A stretch of DNA of 64,000 nt, from positions 1,103,501-1,167,500 of the forward strand of contig CM060195.1 in NCBI GenBank assembly GCA_030549335.1, written 5' to 3'. A program made the position numbers and the translations under genes. This document shows positions 36,862-48,843 of this stretch, one piece after another. This stretch comes from Pontederia crassipes. Taxonomy: Eukaryota > Streptophyta > Magnoliopsida > Commelinales > Pontederiaceae. Under the pieces are notes generated by a model that was not told where the DNA came from, ran no database searches, and was given only the letters and a program-made list of their open reading frames with translations. Positions within the stretch are counted from its first letter, which is position 1. Every line of letters starts with the position of its first letter.

Positions 36862-38800
36862 TGATGCATGCATTATTATACATGTTTTACATACATCATT
36901 TAGATTATTTTTCATAATTTTTTTTCATTGCATGCATCTATTTTCTCATTTATTTCTCTAAAATTTGTTAGAGTCCAAAGCTACCAACTTTTATTGTATT
37001 TTAATCTCAGGAGTGTCAAGTTGGAAGTGCAGAGCGATTGTCCCGAAAGAGCGCGAAAATCGAAGCGGAAAAGTGGCAGAGTCACTATCATGAAGAAGAA
37101 CCCGGGCCGGGTCATCAGTACACCCGGGCCAAGCCGATCATTAGACCAAACTCGAGTCGGACTTTGCGTGACAGAAGAACTCGGGTCGGGTATATTATAA
37201 CCCGGGTCGGGTTTAGTTATCAAACGACTCAGATTTTCGCCTTGTTGAATACGAAGTTAACATCTCAAAACGGCGTGCAACCCTAGGGGGACGTTCTCCT
37301 CTATAAATACTACAGTTTGGAGGCTTTGTATGCATTCCTGACTCGTGAATTCTCGTGCCTTAGTCACCCAACTTCCGAGAAAAATTTTAGTGCTGAATTT
37401 TGAAGCAACTTGAAGTCGTTCCGGTGAACCCCTGCGACGACCACACGGCCGAGGCTCGTGATAGAGGCATCACCGGACTTTAGGAAGCATACTTTAGTGA
37501 TATTTCTGATGAAATTCTTTTTTATCGTTATTGATTTGATGTCAAAATAATTTTGTATGGAGTAGTTTTATTGTTATGAGAAAAATAAGGTGAACCATAT
37601 TTATCTCTCAATTTATTTGGATATTAGACTTCTGTTAAATTGCAATTCGTGCATGGTTAATGTTAGAATATTGAATAATCTTCATGTCATATTATTCTGC
37701 GAGTTTTTGCATGATTAGTCATTGAATTTTCTTTCGAAATTCAATTTGATTCACGAATTCTGCAATCATAGAACCCGGGCCGCGTTTTGTCTCCGATTAA
37801 ATCGTTGTTGTTTTTCTCAGTGGAGCCCGGACCGAGTTGTTTGTGCCCGGGGAGAGTTGTTCGGAACCTAGGTACCTTCTTCTTTGCTTGGGCCATGTTG
37901 ACTGCGCAACGTAGAAGCGAGGGTTCTGTTTGATCCGGGCCGCGTTCTGTAGAACCGGGCCAGGTCAGGGTGTTTTTCTTGTCGGAACCGATAGTTATTT
38001 TACAGACCCGGGCCGAGTTCTGCATAACCCAGGCCGGACATTAAGTTTGGGTTTCTAATCGCTATACTTCAGATTTGTTTGTTATTACTTGTGGATTTGG
38101 AAGGATTTTTACTTTATGCATCATGATCATGGTTATGTGCAATTTGATTGAGTTTTCAACTGGTTGGACTTAATCTTGATTAGAAAAGTTAGGTTCTCAA
38201 GATTTTGACTCCTTTATATTTAACGATCATTCTTCGTGCTTAATGCATCTCGATTAAAATTGGATTATTGTGTTTTGAGTTTTCAGAAATCATAGTTTTA
38301 TTTTAATCAGAGATAATTAGTTCTCAAGTTTTTTTAGCACTATATTTGTGTTTATAAGTTGCATTTTTTTAAAGCAATTCGATTCAAAATGAAATTATAG
38401 TTGATTGAGGTTTCAACGGCTTTAATGACACTTTTATCGGATTAGTTTGATTCTCAAATTTTTTATATCAATATTTATAAGCAACTCCTTTTCATTAGAA
38501 ATTTAATTGACGATTTATTGATTATTTGAGAGATAACAGGAGATACAAAGTTAAACTCTAACTCATCATTATTATTGATTTTTCCTCTGCTAAGCACCGT
38601 TTTCATTCATTTTTCTCACTTTATTTTTTTCTTAATTGATAATTTGAAAGTTAATTCCTCGATTGATTTTTCACAATAACTTTTAGAGAAAAAGATTATT
38701 AATCTTCAGTCCTCGTGGATTCGACATTCTATTCACTCTTTATTACTTGATACAATCTAGTATACTTGCTAGTATATTTGCGCTTAATTTGCACGCATCA
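36862..38800. mobile_element. Solo LTR, 1.94 kb
   Basis: Begins TGATGCATGC and ends GCACGCATCA, an imperfect inverted pair, flanked by a perfect 5-bp duplication CAAAT (36857-36861 and 38801-38805). A TATA-like CTATAAATAC sits at about 37301. No gag or pol is present, so it is a recombination product of a larger, probably gypsy-type element. Two patches (37100-37210 and 37770-38035) are full of CCCGGG-containing motifs. Confidence 0.75.
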
Positions 38801-38805
38801 CAAAT

Positions 38806-39411
38806 CTTATATATAATTATTTTACGTAGTTTTAAATGTTGAGCATAACACATATATTTCTGTAATGAAATATAATATCAAATGATAGAGATGAAATATC
38901 AAATAATTCATAAAACTCAAATTGCCAAAAGATGATTGATATCACCATTGGTAAGATTAATTTTCTATTTTGATAATAAATACATATTAAACATAAGAAT
39001 AATAATGTGTTATGCTGGGTGAACTAAACTTATTAATATAAAATAAATATAATTTTTCGATGATGTTATCATAGAAAAAACTAATATGAATTGTGATATG
39101 ACCATGTTTTTCCATTTTAAATGAAATAACAAAAGAAAAATTCATAAATATTGGATTTGGCATGACAATATCCAGAAATTTTCATAAATAACAAATAGGT
39201 ATTAAAAAAGAGAAACAATGCAAGATGTATTGTAAACTTTATTAATATAAAATAAACATCATTTTTATATTAACATCTAGATAACAAAAAATGGCTAATA
39301 GTAGCTACGACATAATGTCATTTTATCTTAATAGATTAAAACAGTTATAAAACCTATATATAATTAAAATTAATGATTGACATAATCTAAAAAATATCGA
39401 ATATCAGGTAT
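38806..39411. repeat. AT-rich dispersed repeat flanking the long-inverted-repeat element
   Basis: The part 39121-39190 is similar to 61031-61098 (shared TTTCATAAATAACAAA and a GGATTTGGCATG/GAATTTGACATG segment). The part 39364-39411 is similar to 57387-57421 (TTAAAATTAATGATT, GACATAATCT, CAGGTAT). The same AT-rich family therefore borders both sides of the nested elements. Non-coding. Confidence 0.55.
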
Positions 39412-40280
39412 GGGAAAAATGGACCGTCTCCCCTACGTGCACATCCGCCCGATGCACATCAGATGGATGCGCATTATCAATTGGGAGCCAGTTCGCGCAC
39501 GATCGACCGTTCGCAATGGCTCGATCCCGGTTCGCATAGGAATGATTCAGCGTGGGGGAACAAATGGGCTTGTCAAAGAACCGACCTCCTCTTTCACCCT
39601 AATCTTCTCTGTCGCCCGCCTCTTCTCTCTCTCCCCTCTCGCGACGGCATCGTCGCCGACCCACATGTACCCCCGCCGCGACCTATCGGATCTGCGCGGA
39701 GTCTCACCGGCGACGGCCTTCGCCGACCCCCCGACCAGACCTGCACATAGCGGCGACCCTCCGGCGACCTCGCTGTACTCGAGCTCGCCCTTCGCCGAGC
39801 ACGATGACGGCTTCGCGACCTCGAGCACCGGCATGGCCTCCAACACCGGATCTCGCCATTCGCCGACCTCGCCCTTCGCTGAGCATGACGAATCTCGCCC
39901 TTCATGCGACCTTGAGCACCGGATCTCGCCCTTCGCCGAGCACGACGATCGCGATGCGACCTTGAGCACCGACCCCGAGCACCGGATCTCGCCCTTCGTC
40001 GAACCCCTCGCCGACCCCACCGATCAACCGCGCCAAGCCTCACCACCCACCGCAACCCCTCGCCGACCTCAACCCCGTCGACCCCCTCACGTGCAACGGC
40101 AATACCTAGGCAATCTCGTGCAGACCTCGCCTCGCCATTGAACCCCTCGTCGACCTTGCGAACCCCGCCAAGCCTCGCCGACCAGATCCGCGATCCACGA
40201 CTGCACGACCGCCAATCAAGCCTCGCACGCCGCATGACCGCCAAATCGTTATTTGTTAATCATGCTGTAATTGACTTTTT
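39412..40280 (+). repeat. Left arm of the inverted-repeat element
   Basis: GC-rich in its middle. It contains about four imperfect copies of TCTCGCCCTTCGCCGAGCAC between 39780 and 40010. A long open frame through the arm reflects the GC-rich repeats and matches no protein I recognise. The arm ends near TTGTTAATCATGCTGTAATT, which also appears inverted near 40960. Confidence 0.65.
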
Positions 40281-40589
40281 AATCCATGTTTAATCCGCAG
40301 GATTTAATCATTATTTGTTTAATCCATGACTAATCATGTACCAGATATATATTATGTATAGATAAAAAAAATTAAATTGCGCATTCACGTCAATAATCGC
40401 CTCGAACATTTCTGGAGATTAATAATCAATAGAAGGTTGAATGGAATTTATACCTCAAATGAGTGACAACTTAGTGAACATAATATATTATTTTCATAAT
40501 TACGAACAAAGATTGATTATTGAGTGATGACTTATTAATGAATTTGAGTTACAACTTATTAATGAGTGACAACCAAATTCTAATTCTTT

Positions 40590-40905
40590 CTATAGCTCGA
40601 TCTTAAAGAGTGTTGCATGCTTGAGACGTTCAGCAATGTCCGCAAGGGAGCCGACAACAGCCAGCAGGAAAATAACAAGCGTGCACATGCTCAAGGACCG
40701 GAGAATCCAGTGATCCACTTGGCTTCACAATGTACACCGTCCCCGAGTAGTACACAGTCAAGACAAAGAAGGAGAGCGCGCCGAGCAGACCCAAGATCGC
40801 GTTGAAGGGCAGCATGAGAGATCAAGGTGGTCAGCACGACGAAGAGTGTGCGAAGAACAAGCTTGCACACCGTGAACCTTATTCTTAGCAAGGACACAAG
40901 CATTT
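40590..40905 (-). pseudogene. Captured amino acid permease (AAP-like) fragment
   Basis: On the minus strand one frame gives LVLRTLFVVLTTLIS. A second frame continues with LLPFNAILGLLGALSFFVLT and VYYSGTVYIVK. A third then gives a hydrophobic run similar to LLAVVGSLADI. Together these follow the C-terminal membrane segments of plant amino acid permeases (AAP family), where a phenylalanine-rich LLPFF...LLGA...LTVYFP...MYI stretch is characteristic. At least two frameshifts and no start make it a non-functional fragment. It sits between the two inverted arms, so it was probably captured by the element. Confidence 0.62.
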
Positions 40906-40919
40906 ACAACTAATCATGT

Positions 40920-41052
40920 ACATGATTATTAACAACTACACAAATTACAACATGATTAACAGCTAAAACTAAATAATTGCAACTAATCCTGTGCATACAA
41001 TTAACAACTGAGTTCGGCGGAGTGCGGCGTTGGGTGGAGTGTATTCGAGTGC
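40920..41052 (-). repeat. Inner piece of the right arm
   Basis: Reverse complement resembles the inner end of the left arm (CTGTTAATCATGTTGTAATT versus TTGTTAATCATGCTGTAATT). It is separated from the rest of the arm at 48844 by the copia insertion. Its last five bases AGTGC are one copy of that element's target duplication. Confidence 0.55.
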
Positions 41053-41369
41053 TGTTAGACGTACGCCCATAATGGGCCACGGAGCTTGGCCCAAAGTTCA
41101 TTTCATTGCATAACTCCTCTCAATATGTGGTTCCGTAAACCATATCCTAAACTCTATAAATAGAGTTTGAATCCTGCATGAGTAAATGGGATGTACTGTG
41201 GTATCATTCTTGTCGAAATTCTGTTGAATTCTGTGTAGGTACTTTGAATTGTGATAGTGCGTCGGCTTTCCGGAGTGATCGTCGTCTGTCCTCGAATATA
41301 AAAATACAACGTAAAGGAATCTTATTAATTCCGCTGTAATAGATTAGTTTTTCTATATTAAAACCTTCG
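41053..41369 (+). repeat. Copia 5' LTR
   Basis: Starts TGTTAGACGTACGCCC. It ends AAAACCTTCG where the 3' copy has AAAACCTTCA, so the final base appears mutated. The box CTATAAATAGAG at about 41154 is a likely TATA element. TGTCAGAGCC follows directly, a partial match to the initiator-Met primer site. Confidence 0.9.
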
Positions 41370-43449
41370 TGTCAGAGCCAAAATGATTTTTTTCGTTAAT
41401 TTTTTTGTTTACAGAATTGTGCAAAAAATTATGTTTTTTGCACCTTTGATTATATGACTATAATCAAAGAACAAAAAAATCAAACTTTTTTGTTATCCAT
41501 CGTGTACTAATTTCAAAAGAAATTTTGGTACAGAATTTTAATATAATTTTTTCAAAAAAAAATTTATTACTGCTCTACGTGAACATGGCACTGTTGCGTG
41601 AATAGTGCCATGCGGCACTGTTGCATGCGCGCGCAGCGCACTGTTTTTGCATGAACAGTGTCGCATGGCACTGTAGCGCAAACAGTGCCATGCGACACCA
41701 TTACACGCGCGCGGGCTTGAGGCCCGCAGCGCAGTTTTGCGCACAGTGCGCGCGGGCTTCTGGCCCGAGCGCACAGTGGGACAAATTTTGGCCCAGTATG
41801 AACAGTTACATTTTTTTTGAAAATTATAGTGTATTAGGAAAATTTCGGGAAGATTATATTAAAATTAAAAATTATTTGTTTTATGATCCAAAAAATTCTG
41901 GAAAATTCTCTGAAATTGTATTGATGATTCATGACATATAATATGCATTTTTAGTTAATTTTCGTAATTATTATGCATGTTGGAAATTTTGTGACATAAT
42001 ATGACATATGTTATGATAATGTCTTGCATAATATGACATATGTTATTATTCTCTGAATTTTTTTTTTGTCTTGCATGTTATTATGTTATGATAATTTGAA
42101 AATTTATAGAAATTTTCTTGAAACCTATATGACATAATTATGAACATTTCTTGGTATGTCATGTATACAAAATTTAAATGTGTCATGTATATATTGGAAT
42201 ATGTTTTGAAATTATGTTATGAACATAATTATATTACATTATGTTATATGTGAAAATAAAATATTTCGTGCACAATGTTATTTTTTAAAGGTTCATTTTA
42301 TGATATGTAACTTATAAATAATAAATTTTCTTTTGTAAGAAAATTTTTGGAAATGCATATATTTTCTTGTTACCAAAATTAGTCTTTGATGTAACAAATA
42401 TATTTTCACATGATATTGCATTTTTTGTGTTAAAATTATGCAATTAATAATATATGTATGATATGATAACATTATTTTTTGTTGTATGAATGTTTTCACT
42501 ACATATATGTAATTAAGAAATGTGTGGCAAATAATTTTCAATTTGTATGAAAATTGATATTTTAATTATTTCAATGCCTTATGTTATACATATATGTCTT
42601 ATAAGCATGTAACGTTTACATGTTATGTAAATGTATAAATTCATAATAATCTTGTTTATTATCATGCATATATTATGTTAAAAGCATGTGACAAATAATT
42701 TCATTGTGTGATAAATGAATTGTATAATTATTTGTATACTTTGTAATTCATAATATTTTTATGTCATGTTTGTGTTATGCATAAAAATGTCAATTATGAA
42801 TGTGACATGTTTCATGAACTTAGGAATTTAATAAAATTGGACCTAAGTTAATTATTTCCATAATGAAACATAGGTAGTCCAAATAGGACTAAGACATTTA
42901 AATTATATGATGGTCACGGTAGTAATCTTTTATTGAGTAGTGTGTGACATGTGCATGTCTAAAAAAGTACTGAAAAGATATTGTAAGTGAGAAATTTAGT
43001 ACCCTCTTTCTCTGTGGACTTACCTGGTGTACAGTTAACGCAATCTTTAAATATTACTTTATTTACGTGACACGATAAACATTTTTTTTAATTATTTTGG
43101 TGTCGAGGCGAAGGGGTGATAGTTCCGCACCTTGCAAAGATAAGAAAGAGCCCCCATCACATAACTCTGTTTGTCTGACCAAATTTTTTGAAAATGATAT
43201 GTTAATCACATTATATATTTTAAATAATTTTGGATATCCATTTTTCCAAAATTACTAGAATAGTACCTTGGCGCAATTATATTATTTTTAATAACTTGGT
43301 AATGTTTTTGGAATAGTGGAAGATGAGTGGGAGCTTTGCTACCATCTCGATGTCACTACCCTCAAATATTATCATTTTATTATTTTTGAAATATATGCGA
43401 CGAGAAACGTTCTAACACTCATTTATTTTTGAACATGATCTTGGACTAA
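41370..43449 (+). other. Copia leader region
   Basis: Two kilobases with no gag reading. At 41580-41790 there is a GC-rich patch of repeated GGCACTGT/AGTGCCATG motifs that are mutually inverted. From 41940 onward the DNA is AT-rich with repeated ATGACATATGTTAT units. An unusually long leader for a copia element; part may be later insertion. Confidence 0.6.
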
Positions 43450-44291
43450 ATGGCAACCAAGCAAATAATTGCTGAACTGAACAAATGTGACAAGTTGAAT
43501 GGTGACAATTATGACATATGGCATAGAAAAGTACAAACATCCTCGAAGAAGAGAAAGTTATTGAATGCATCAAAAACACCATGGCTGAATCAGAATTTGG
43601 TGTTACACCTCAACACAGAAGGAATTTGAACGCTTACAATGCATGGAAAAAGAAAGACAAAAGAGCTCGCATTGTGTTGCTGAGCAGCATGGACAATTCC
43701 TTAATGCGTGAGTACGAGGTGCATGAAACTGTCAAAACCATGTGGGATGTCCTTCATGAGAAGTTTGCTAGTATATCAACCACGAAATTAAGGTTACTTA
43801 ATATTAAGTTCTATTCTTACCGTATGCGCCCAAATCACACCATGCGGCAGCATTTGCATGAATTATCGAACATGATTCGTGAGTTGAAAAGTGCTGGTGT
43901 TCCACTTACTGATGAACAACAAGTGCAGGTTGTTATTCGTTCCCTTTCGGCGCGTTGAGAACAAATGGTTTTGAACTTAACTCACAATGATAACATCAAG
44001 ACCTTTACTGATGTTGCACGTCATCTGGAACCGGAAGAAGAGCGCATTGAGACAGCTAAACCTTTCGGTCAAGCATATGTTGCTGAATTCAGTGCGAAAG
44101 GTGAGAGTAGTTCAAAATGGAAAAGGTCGCACAATAAGAAGGGTAAAAACAAGACTGAAAACAAAGAAAAAAACCAGCGCAAACGTGGTAAGCACGGTGG
44201 GAAGTTTGATAAAAGTAAAGTTAAGTGTTACAACTGCCACAAGAGTGGACACTTCGCTCGTGAGTGCACTGAGCCAAAGAAGAAAACATAG
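43450..44291 (+). pseudogene. Copia gag, frameshifted
   Basis: Opens at 43450 with MATKQIIAELNKCDKLNG and the typical NYDIWHRKVQ. The frame then breaks near 43540 and resumes at 43581 with ESEFGVTPQHRRNLNAYNAW. There is a stop at 43956-43958, then a continuation to a CCHC zinc knuckle ([14 protein letters not shown]) near 44230 and a stop at 44289-44291. This would be the particle-forming protein. It is disrupted in at least three places. Confidence 0.85.
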
Positions 44292-45329
44292 ATATACTTA
44301 TCTGAACAAACTTTCGTTTATGCTTCTAGATGTGCATTAGTCGCCGACTCTCATCCTTCGTGGATTGTAGACTCAGGAGCAACTGACCACATAGCAAAGG
44401 AATGCGACGCCTTTGTGGATTTTCGTCGATTCAGTGCCGGAACCAAGTGGATTTATGTTGGCAACAATGCACATGTGGAGGTCAAAGACATTGGTACATG
44501 TAAATTGGACCTTTGCGAAGGACGTATCCTATACCTCCATTATGTCCTCTACGCTCCGGATTTTCGACGGAATTTAATTTCAATATCTCATTTAGATGAA
44601 CTTGGTTATGTAATAACATTTGGTTCAAGCTATATTGATGTGATGTTAAACAATATTTGTATTTGTACTGCTTACAAGCATAATGGTTTTTATGTTATTG
44701 AAATCTCTATAGATTTTCAAAATTCTAGTTGTTCATTTGTATCATTTTCTGATAAAAATGTTGATGTCAAAATTTGGCATGCCAGACTTGGACATATTGG
44801 GCAAGATCGTATGAATCGACTAGCTAGAGAAGGCCTTTTAGGCAATCTCGCTAAAGTCATTATGCCCACGTGTGAAGATTGCCTTGATGGTAAAGCAACT
44901 AAAAAACTATTTGGAGTAGGCAAACATGATGAATCTTCCTTAGAAATAATCTATTATGATATCTGTGGTCCTATGAATGTTAAGACTAGACATGGTTTCT
45001 CTTATTTCATTACTTTTATTGATGATTATTCACGATATGGTGTGATCTATTTAATCACACATAAATATGAGGCATTAGAGTGTTTCAAACGATTATTGCA
45101 TATGACTGAGAATCAATTGGATCACAAAGTTAAAGTCTTGCGTACAGATCGTGGGCGTCAATATTTATCTGATCTCTTTAGAGAATTATGTGATGAAAAA
45201 GGTATTGTGAGGCAACTAACAATTCTTGAAACTCCGCAACAAAATGGTGTTACAGAAAGACGAAATCGGACTCTACTTGATATGGACCGATCAATGATGG
45301 CGCAAGTAAATCTTCCTATTTCTTTCTAA
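44292..45329 (+). pseudogene. Copia protease and integrase
   Basis: In frame with the end of gag apart from the stop at 44289. WIVDSGATDHIAK near 44365 is the aspartic protease active site. WHARLGHIGQDRMNRL near 44778 is the GAG-pre-integrase zinc motif. The integrase core has the three expected acidic sites: YDICGPM (D), LRTDRGRQYLS (D) and PQQNGVTERRNRTLLD (E). The frame stops at 45327-45329, within the integrase tail. Confidence 0.88.
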
Positions 45330-47459
45330 GGTGATTCCTTATTGACTGCAGTCTATATATTGAATCGAGTTCCATCAAAGTCTATAAATTCTACTCCTTA
45401 TGAACTCTGGACAGGCCGAAAGCATGAACTTAATTATTTGCGCCCCTGGGGTTGCGCAGCCTACGTACTTCATACTTCTCATAAGTATGGAAAGTTGGGT
45501 CCTCGAGAAAAAAAGTGAATCTTTATAAGATATTATGAGATCTCCAAAGGATATGTTTTCATAGGTAAAAAGGATGATAGAACTATTACAAAGATAGAAA
45601 GTAGATATGCTACATTCCTAGAAGATGATTTTCTTAAGTAAGGCGAAATAGATAAAGATCTTCACCTCGAGGAGGAGGAAGATCATGAGTTGGCTCATCC
45701 GACGGATCAATCTGTTGAGGAGTATGTCTCCTTACCTCAGAATTCTGATCCGAGTGGGAGAGAATCATCACCAACTCAAGAACGAGATATACCCGAATGT
45801 TCAATACGTCAGACTAATTGGAAAAGTATCTCACGTCGTCGTTTTGAGATTGAGGGGGAAGCTTTTATAGTTGGTCCGGAAGACGAACATGAGCCTAAAA
45901 TAATTGAGGAGGCTCTCTCGTGCCCTAGGAAGGAAGAATGGATGAAAGCGATGGAAGAAGAAATGAAGTCAATGAAACATAACCAAGTTTGGGATTTGGT
46001 TGATCTCCCACCGATAGAAGACCAATAGGAAATAAATGGGATCAAAGTCAAACGTGGTGCGGATGGATCCATAGAAAGATATAAAGCTCGCCTTGTTGCA
46101 CAATGATATACCCAAAAAGAGGGTATAGATTATGATGAAACTTTTGCACCAATTGCAAGATTTTCTTCAATTCACTTAATCCTAGTTATACTTGCTCATA
46201 TGGATTTAGAACTACATCAAATGGATGTAAAGACAACTTTTCTAAATGGAGAACTAGATGAAGAAATTTACATGAAACAACCTAAAGACTTCATTGTAAA
46301 AGGTCAAGAGCGCAAAGTATGTAAATTGCGATAGTTCATATATGGACTAAAACAATTATCTAGGCAGTGGTATTTGAAGTTTCATCGATCAATAATTTCC
46401 TTCGAATTTTCTATGATTGATGAAGGCCACTGTGTGTATATATGTGGCTCCAAAGATAAGTTTGTTTTTCTAATTCTATATGTCGACGATATCTTACTAG
46501 CTGGGAATAATAAGGAGTATATAAATACCATTAAGCAATGGTTATCCTCTATCTTTGAGATGAAGGACATGGGTGAAGCAGCATATATACTTGGAGTAAA
46601 AATTCATCGAGATCGTTCAAAGAGATTCATTGCTCTTTCGCAAGAAACCTATATAAAAAAGGTTCTCGAACGTTTTCGAATGAATAACTACAAATCCATT
46701 GATACTCCTGTGGCGAAAAGTGAAGTTTTAAGTCTTAATATGTGTCCGAAGACTTCAGAAGAAAATAGTGCTATGGCCTCTGTTCCTTATGCCAACGCAG
46801 TCGGAAGTATGATGTACATCATGTTATGTACTCGACCCGACATATGTCATGCTATTGGTCTGGTCAGTCAATATCAGTCTAATCCCGGACACCAACATTG
46901 GAAGACTGTCAAAAGGATTCTCAGATACTTGAAGGGTACAGTTGACTACGCACTATGCTATCAAGGAGGAAGCCTAAAGTTAGCCGGATATATGAATGCT
47001 GATTGGGCTGACGATGTTGATGAACGCAAGTCCTCCTCCGATTACGTCTTCCTGCTTAGCAATGGCGCTGTGACATGGAGCAGTAAGAAGCAAGATTGCA
47101 TAGAATTGTCAACAATGGAAACAGAATTCATGGCGTATACCGAAGCTGCAAAAGAAGGCCTTTGGTTAGGCAAATTTCTTCCCCATCTGAGAGTAGCTAA
47201 TGTTGCTTCAAAAATTAACTTATACTGTGATAATCAAGCTGCCATTGCATATGTCAAAGATGAGAAATATCACTGTAAAGGAAAGCATATCGACACTAAG
47301 TATAAATTTGTACGAAATGAAGATGTTCAGAAAAGGATCATGATTCAATATGTGTCTACACATCAGAGTGTGGCTGACCCATTTACGAAGCCTATTCCGA
47401 GAGATGTATTTATTAGACATATAAAAGTTATAGGATTGCGTACTCCTAATTGTACTTAA
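45330..47459 (+). pseudogene. Copia reverse transcriptase and RNase H, interrupted
   Basis: Continues after several stops (for example 45516, 45640, 46026, 46104 and 46332). VDLPPIEDQ near 46000 and MDVKTTFLNGELDEEIYMKQP near 46220 mark the RT start. The catalytic YVDDILLAGN lies near 46480. RNase H shows ADWADDVDERKSSSDYVFLL, ELSTMETEFMA and LYCDNQAAIA. The last 361-codon stretch from 46374 to 47459 is open. The earlier part is broken, so no functional polyprotein results. Confidence 0.88.
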
Positions 47460-48514
47460 ACATTTTATTTTTAATGAAAGTATTCATTTTCTTTGTTTAA
47501 GTTATTATGAGTTGTTATACACAAGTAGAGTATGTCAGTCGGGCACGAGATTATCAAATCACACGGATAATCGCCTCCGGCGCTTAGAGTATAGCGAGTG
47601 GAAAAGAAATGGTTTAAAATCATAATATGATCTAAAATCGCCCTGATTTGTTCGGGAAGTCTTGAACACGAGTTTACTTCAACTTCGTGTAACCTAAAAA
47701 GGGGAGCCAGATATGAGACCTCATTTAAGGCGCCGAAATTTTGGGCGACTAGTGGGAGGACTCAGGTCAGGCGCCATAGATTGATGATTGGACTTAAGTC
47801 TGTGCGGTGTTATTGAGCAATGACATACGCTCCTTCAGTGGGAGTCTCCACCGCAATGCTTGAGTATATTATCAAATATGCTTAGTCGACCCTAAGACGT
47901 GACGAATAGTCGAGTCTTCGTCACATGTGTGAGTCTTTAAGGATTGAACAAGTCCGGAGATTGCCTTTCGACTCTTGACTATATTTTAAAGTGATATGTT
48001 AGTGTTGCTACTTTAGCAAGGTACTCAAAGGCTAAAATTATATCCGGCCCGTCGAGCCACGTCTAGGAAAGCAGCTGACTTAGAATCGAGAAATATGAGG
48101 CGAGAGAAAGATTCACTGGTGCTGCATAAATTTTTATATGTTGTTGGCCAACTATAAAGTGTACATATAAAATTGAGTAACCGCGGAGTTAGACGTAAGT
48201 CGTCTAAGCTGTGCAAGCAAGGTGATTCTAAGGCAAAGCGAGTAAAATGATTGCTTAAGCGACTGTATGAGAATATGATTCTGGCTCGCATATTGATTGA
48301 GCGACTTTTGTAGTCTTGGCTCTCAAGTTAGTTGAGCACTATGTACCCCTAACAGGTCATAGTATATGCTCTCAAGTGGTTGAGTAATTGTGTATCCCTA
48401 ACAGGTCACAGTTCTCCCGTATTATGTTGTGAATGTACTCGTGGGTCGCACGATTCATTTAGTATTCACAGAAATAAGATACGACATATGACCCATTATG
48501 TGCAAGTGGGAGAA
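47460..48514 (+). other. Copia 3' untranslated region and polypurine tract
   Basis: About 1 kb between the pol stop and the 3' LTR, non-coding, with two near-repeats around AACAGGTCATAG/AACAGGTCACAG (48350-48415). It ends with the purine tract AAGTGGGAGAA at 48504-48514, just before the LTR, as needed for plus-strand priming. Confidence 0.65.
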
Positions 48515-48838
48515 TGTTAGACGTACGCCCATAATGAGCCATGGAGCTTTGCCCAAAGTTCATTTCACATGCAGTTGCATAACTCCTCTCAATATGTGGT
48601 TACGTAAACCATATCCTAAACTCTATAAATAGAGTTAGAATCCTGCATGAGTAAATGGGATGTACTGTGGTATCATTCTTGTCGAAATTCTATTGAATTA
48701 TGTGCAGATACTTTGAATTGTGATACTGCGTCGGCTTTCCAGGGTGATCGTCATCCGTCCTCAAATACAAAAATACAACGTAAAGGAATCTTATTAATTC
48801 CACTGTAATAGGTTGGTTTTTCTATATTAAAACCTTCA
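48515..48838 (+). repeat. Copia 3' LTR
   Basis: Starts TGTTAGACGTACGCCC and ends ACCTTCA. It matches the 5' LTR closely, with an extra ATGCAGTTG-type insertion near 48570. Followed by the AGTGC target duplication. Confidence 0.9.
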
Positions 48839-48843
48839 AGTGC

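Larger units (their letters stand above)
41053..48838 (+). mobile_element. Ty1/copia LTR retrotransposon with target duplication
   Basis: LTRs 41053-41369 and 48515-48838 flank gag and pol in the order gag, protease, integrase, RT, RNase H, which is the copia order. A perfect 5-bp duplication AGTGC lies at 41048-41052 and 48839-48843. The element inserted into the right arm of the inverted-repeat element. By eye the LTRs differ at about twenty positions plus one indel, so the insertion is not recent. Stops and frameshifts in gag, integrase and RT mean it is inactive. Confidence 0.92.

Noticed and set aside
39594-40244. Minus-strand Arg/Ser-rich open frame in the left arm
   Set aside because: Caused by GC-rich minisatellite sequence in the inverted arm; frames on both strands are open for the same reason.
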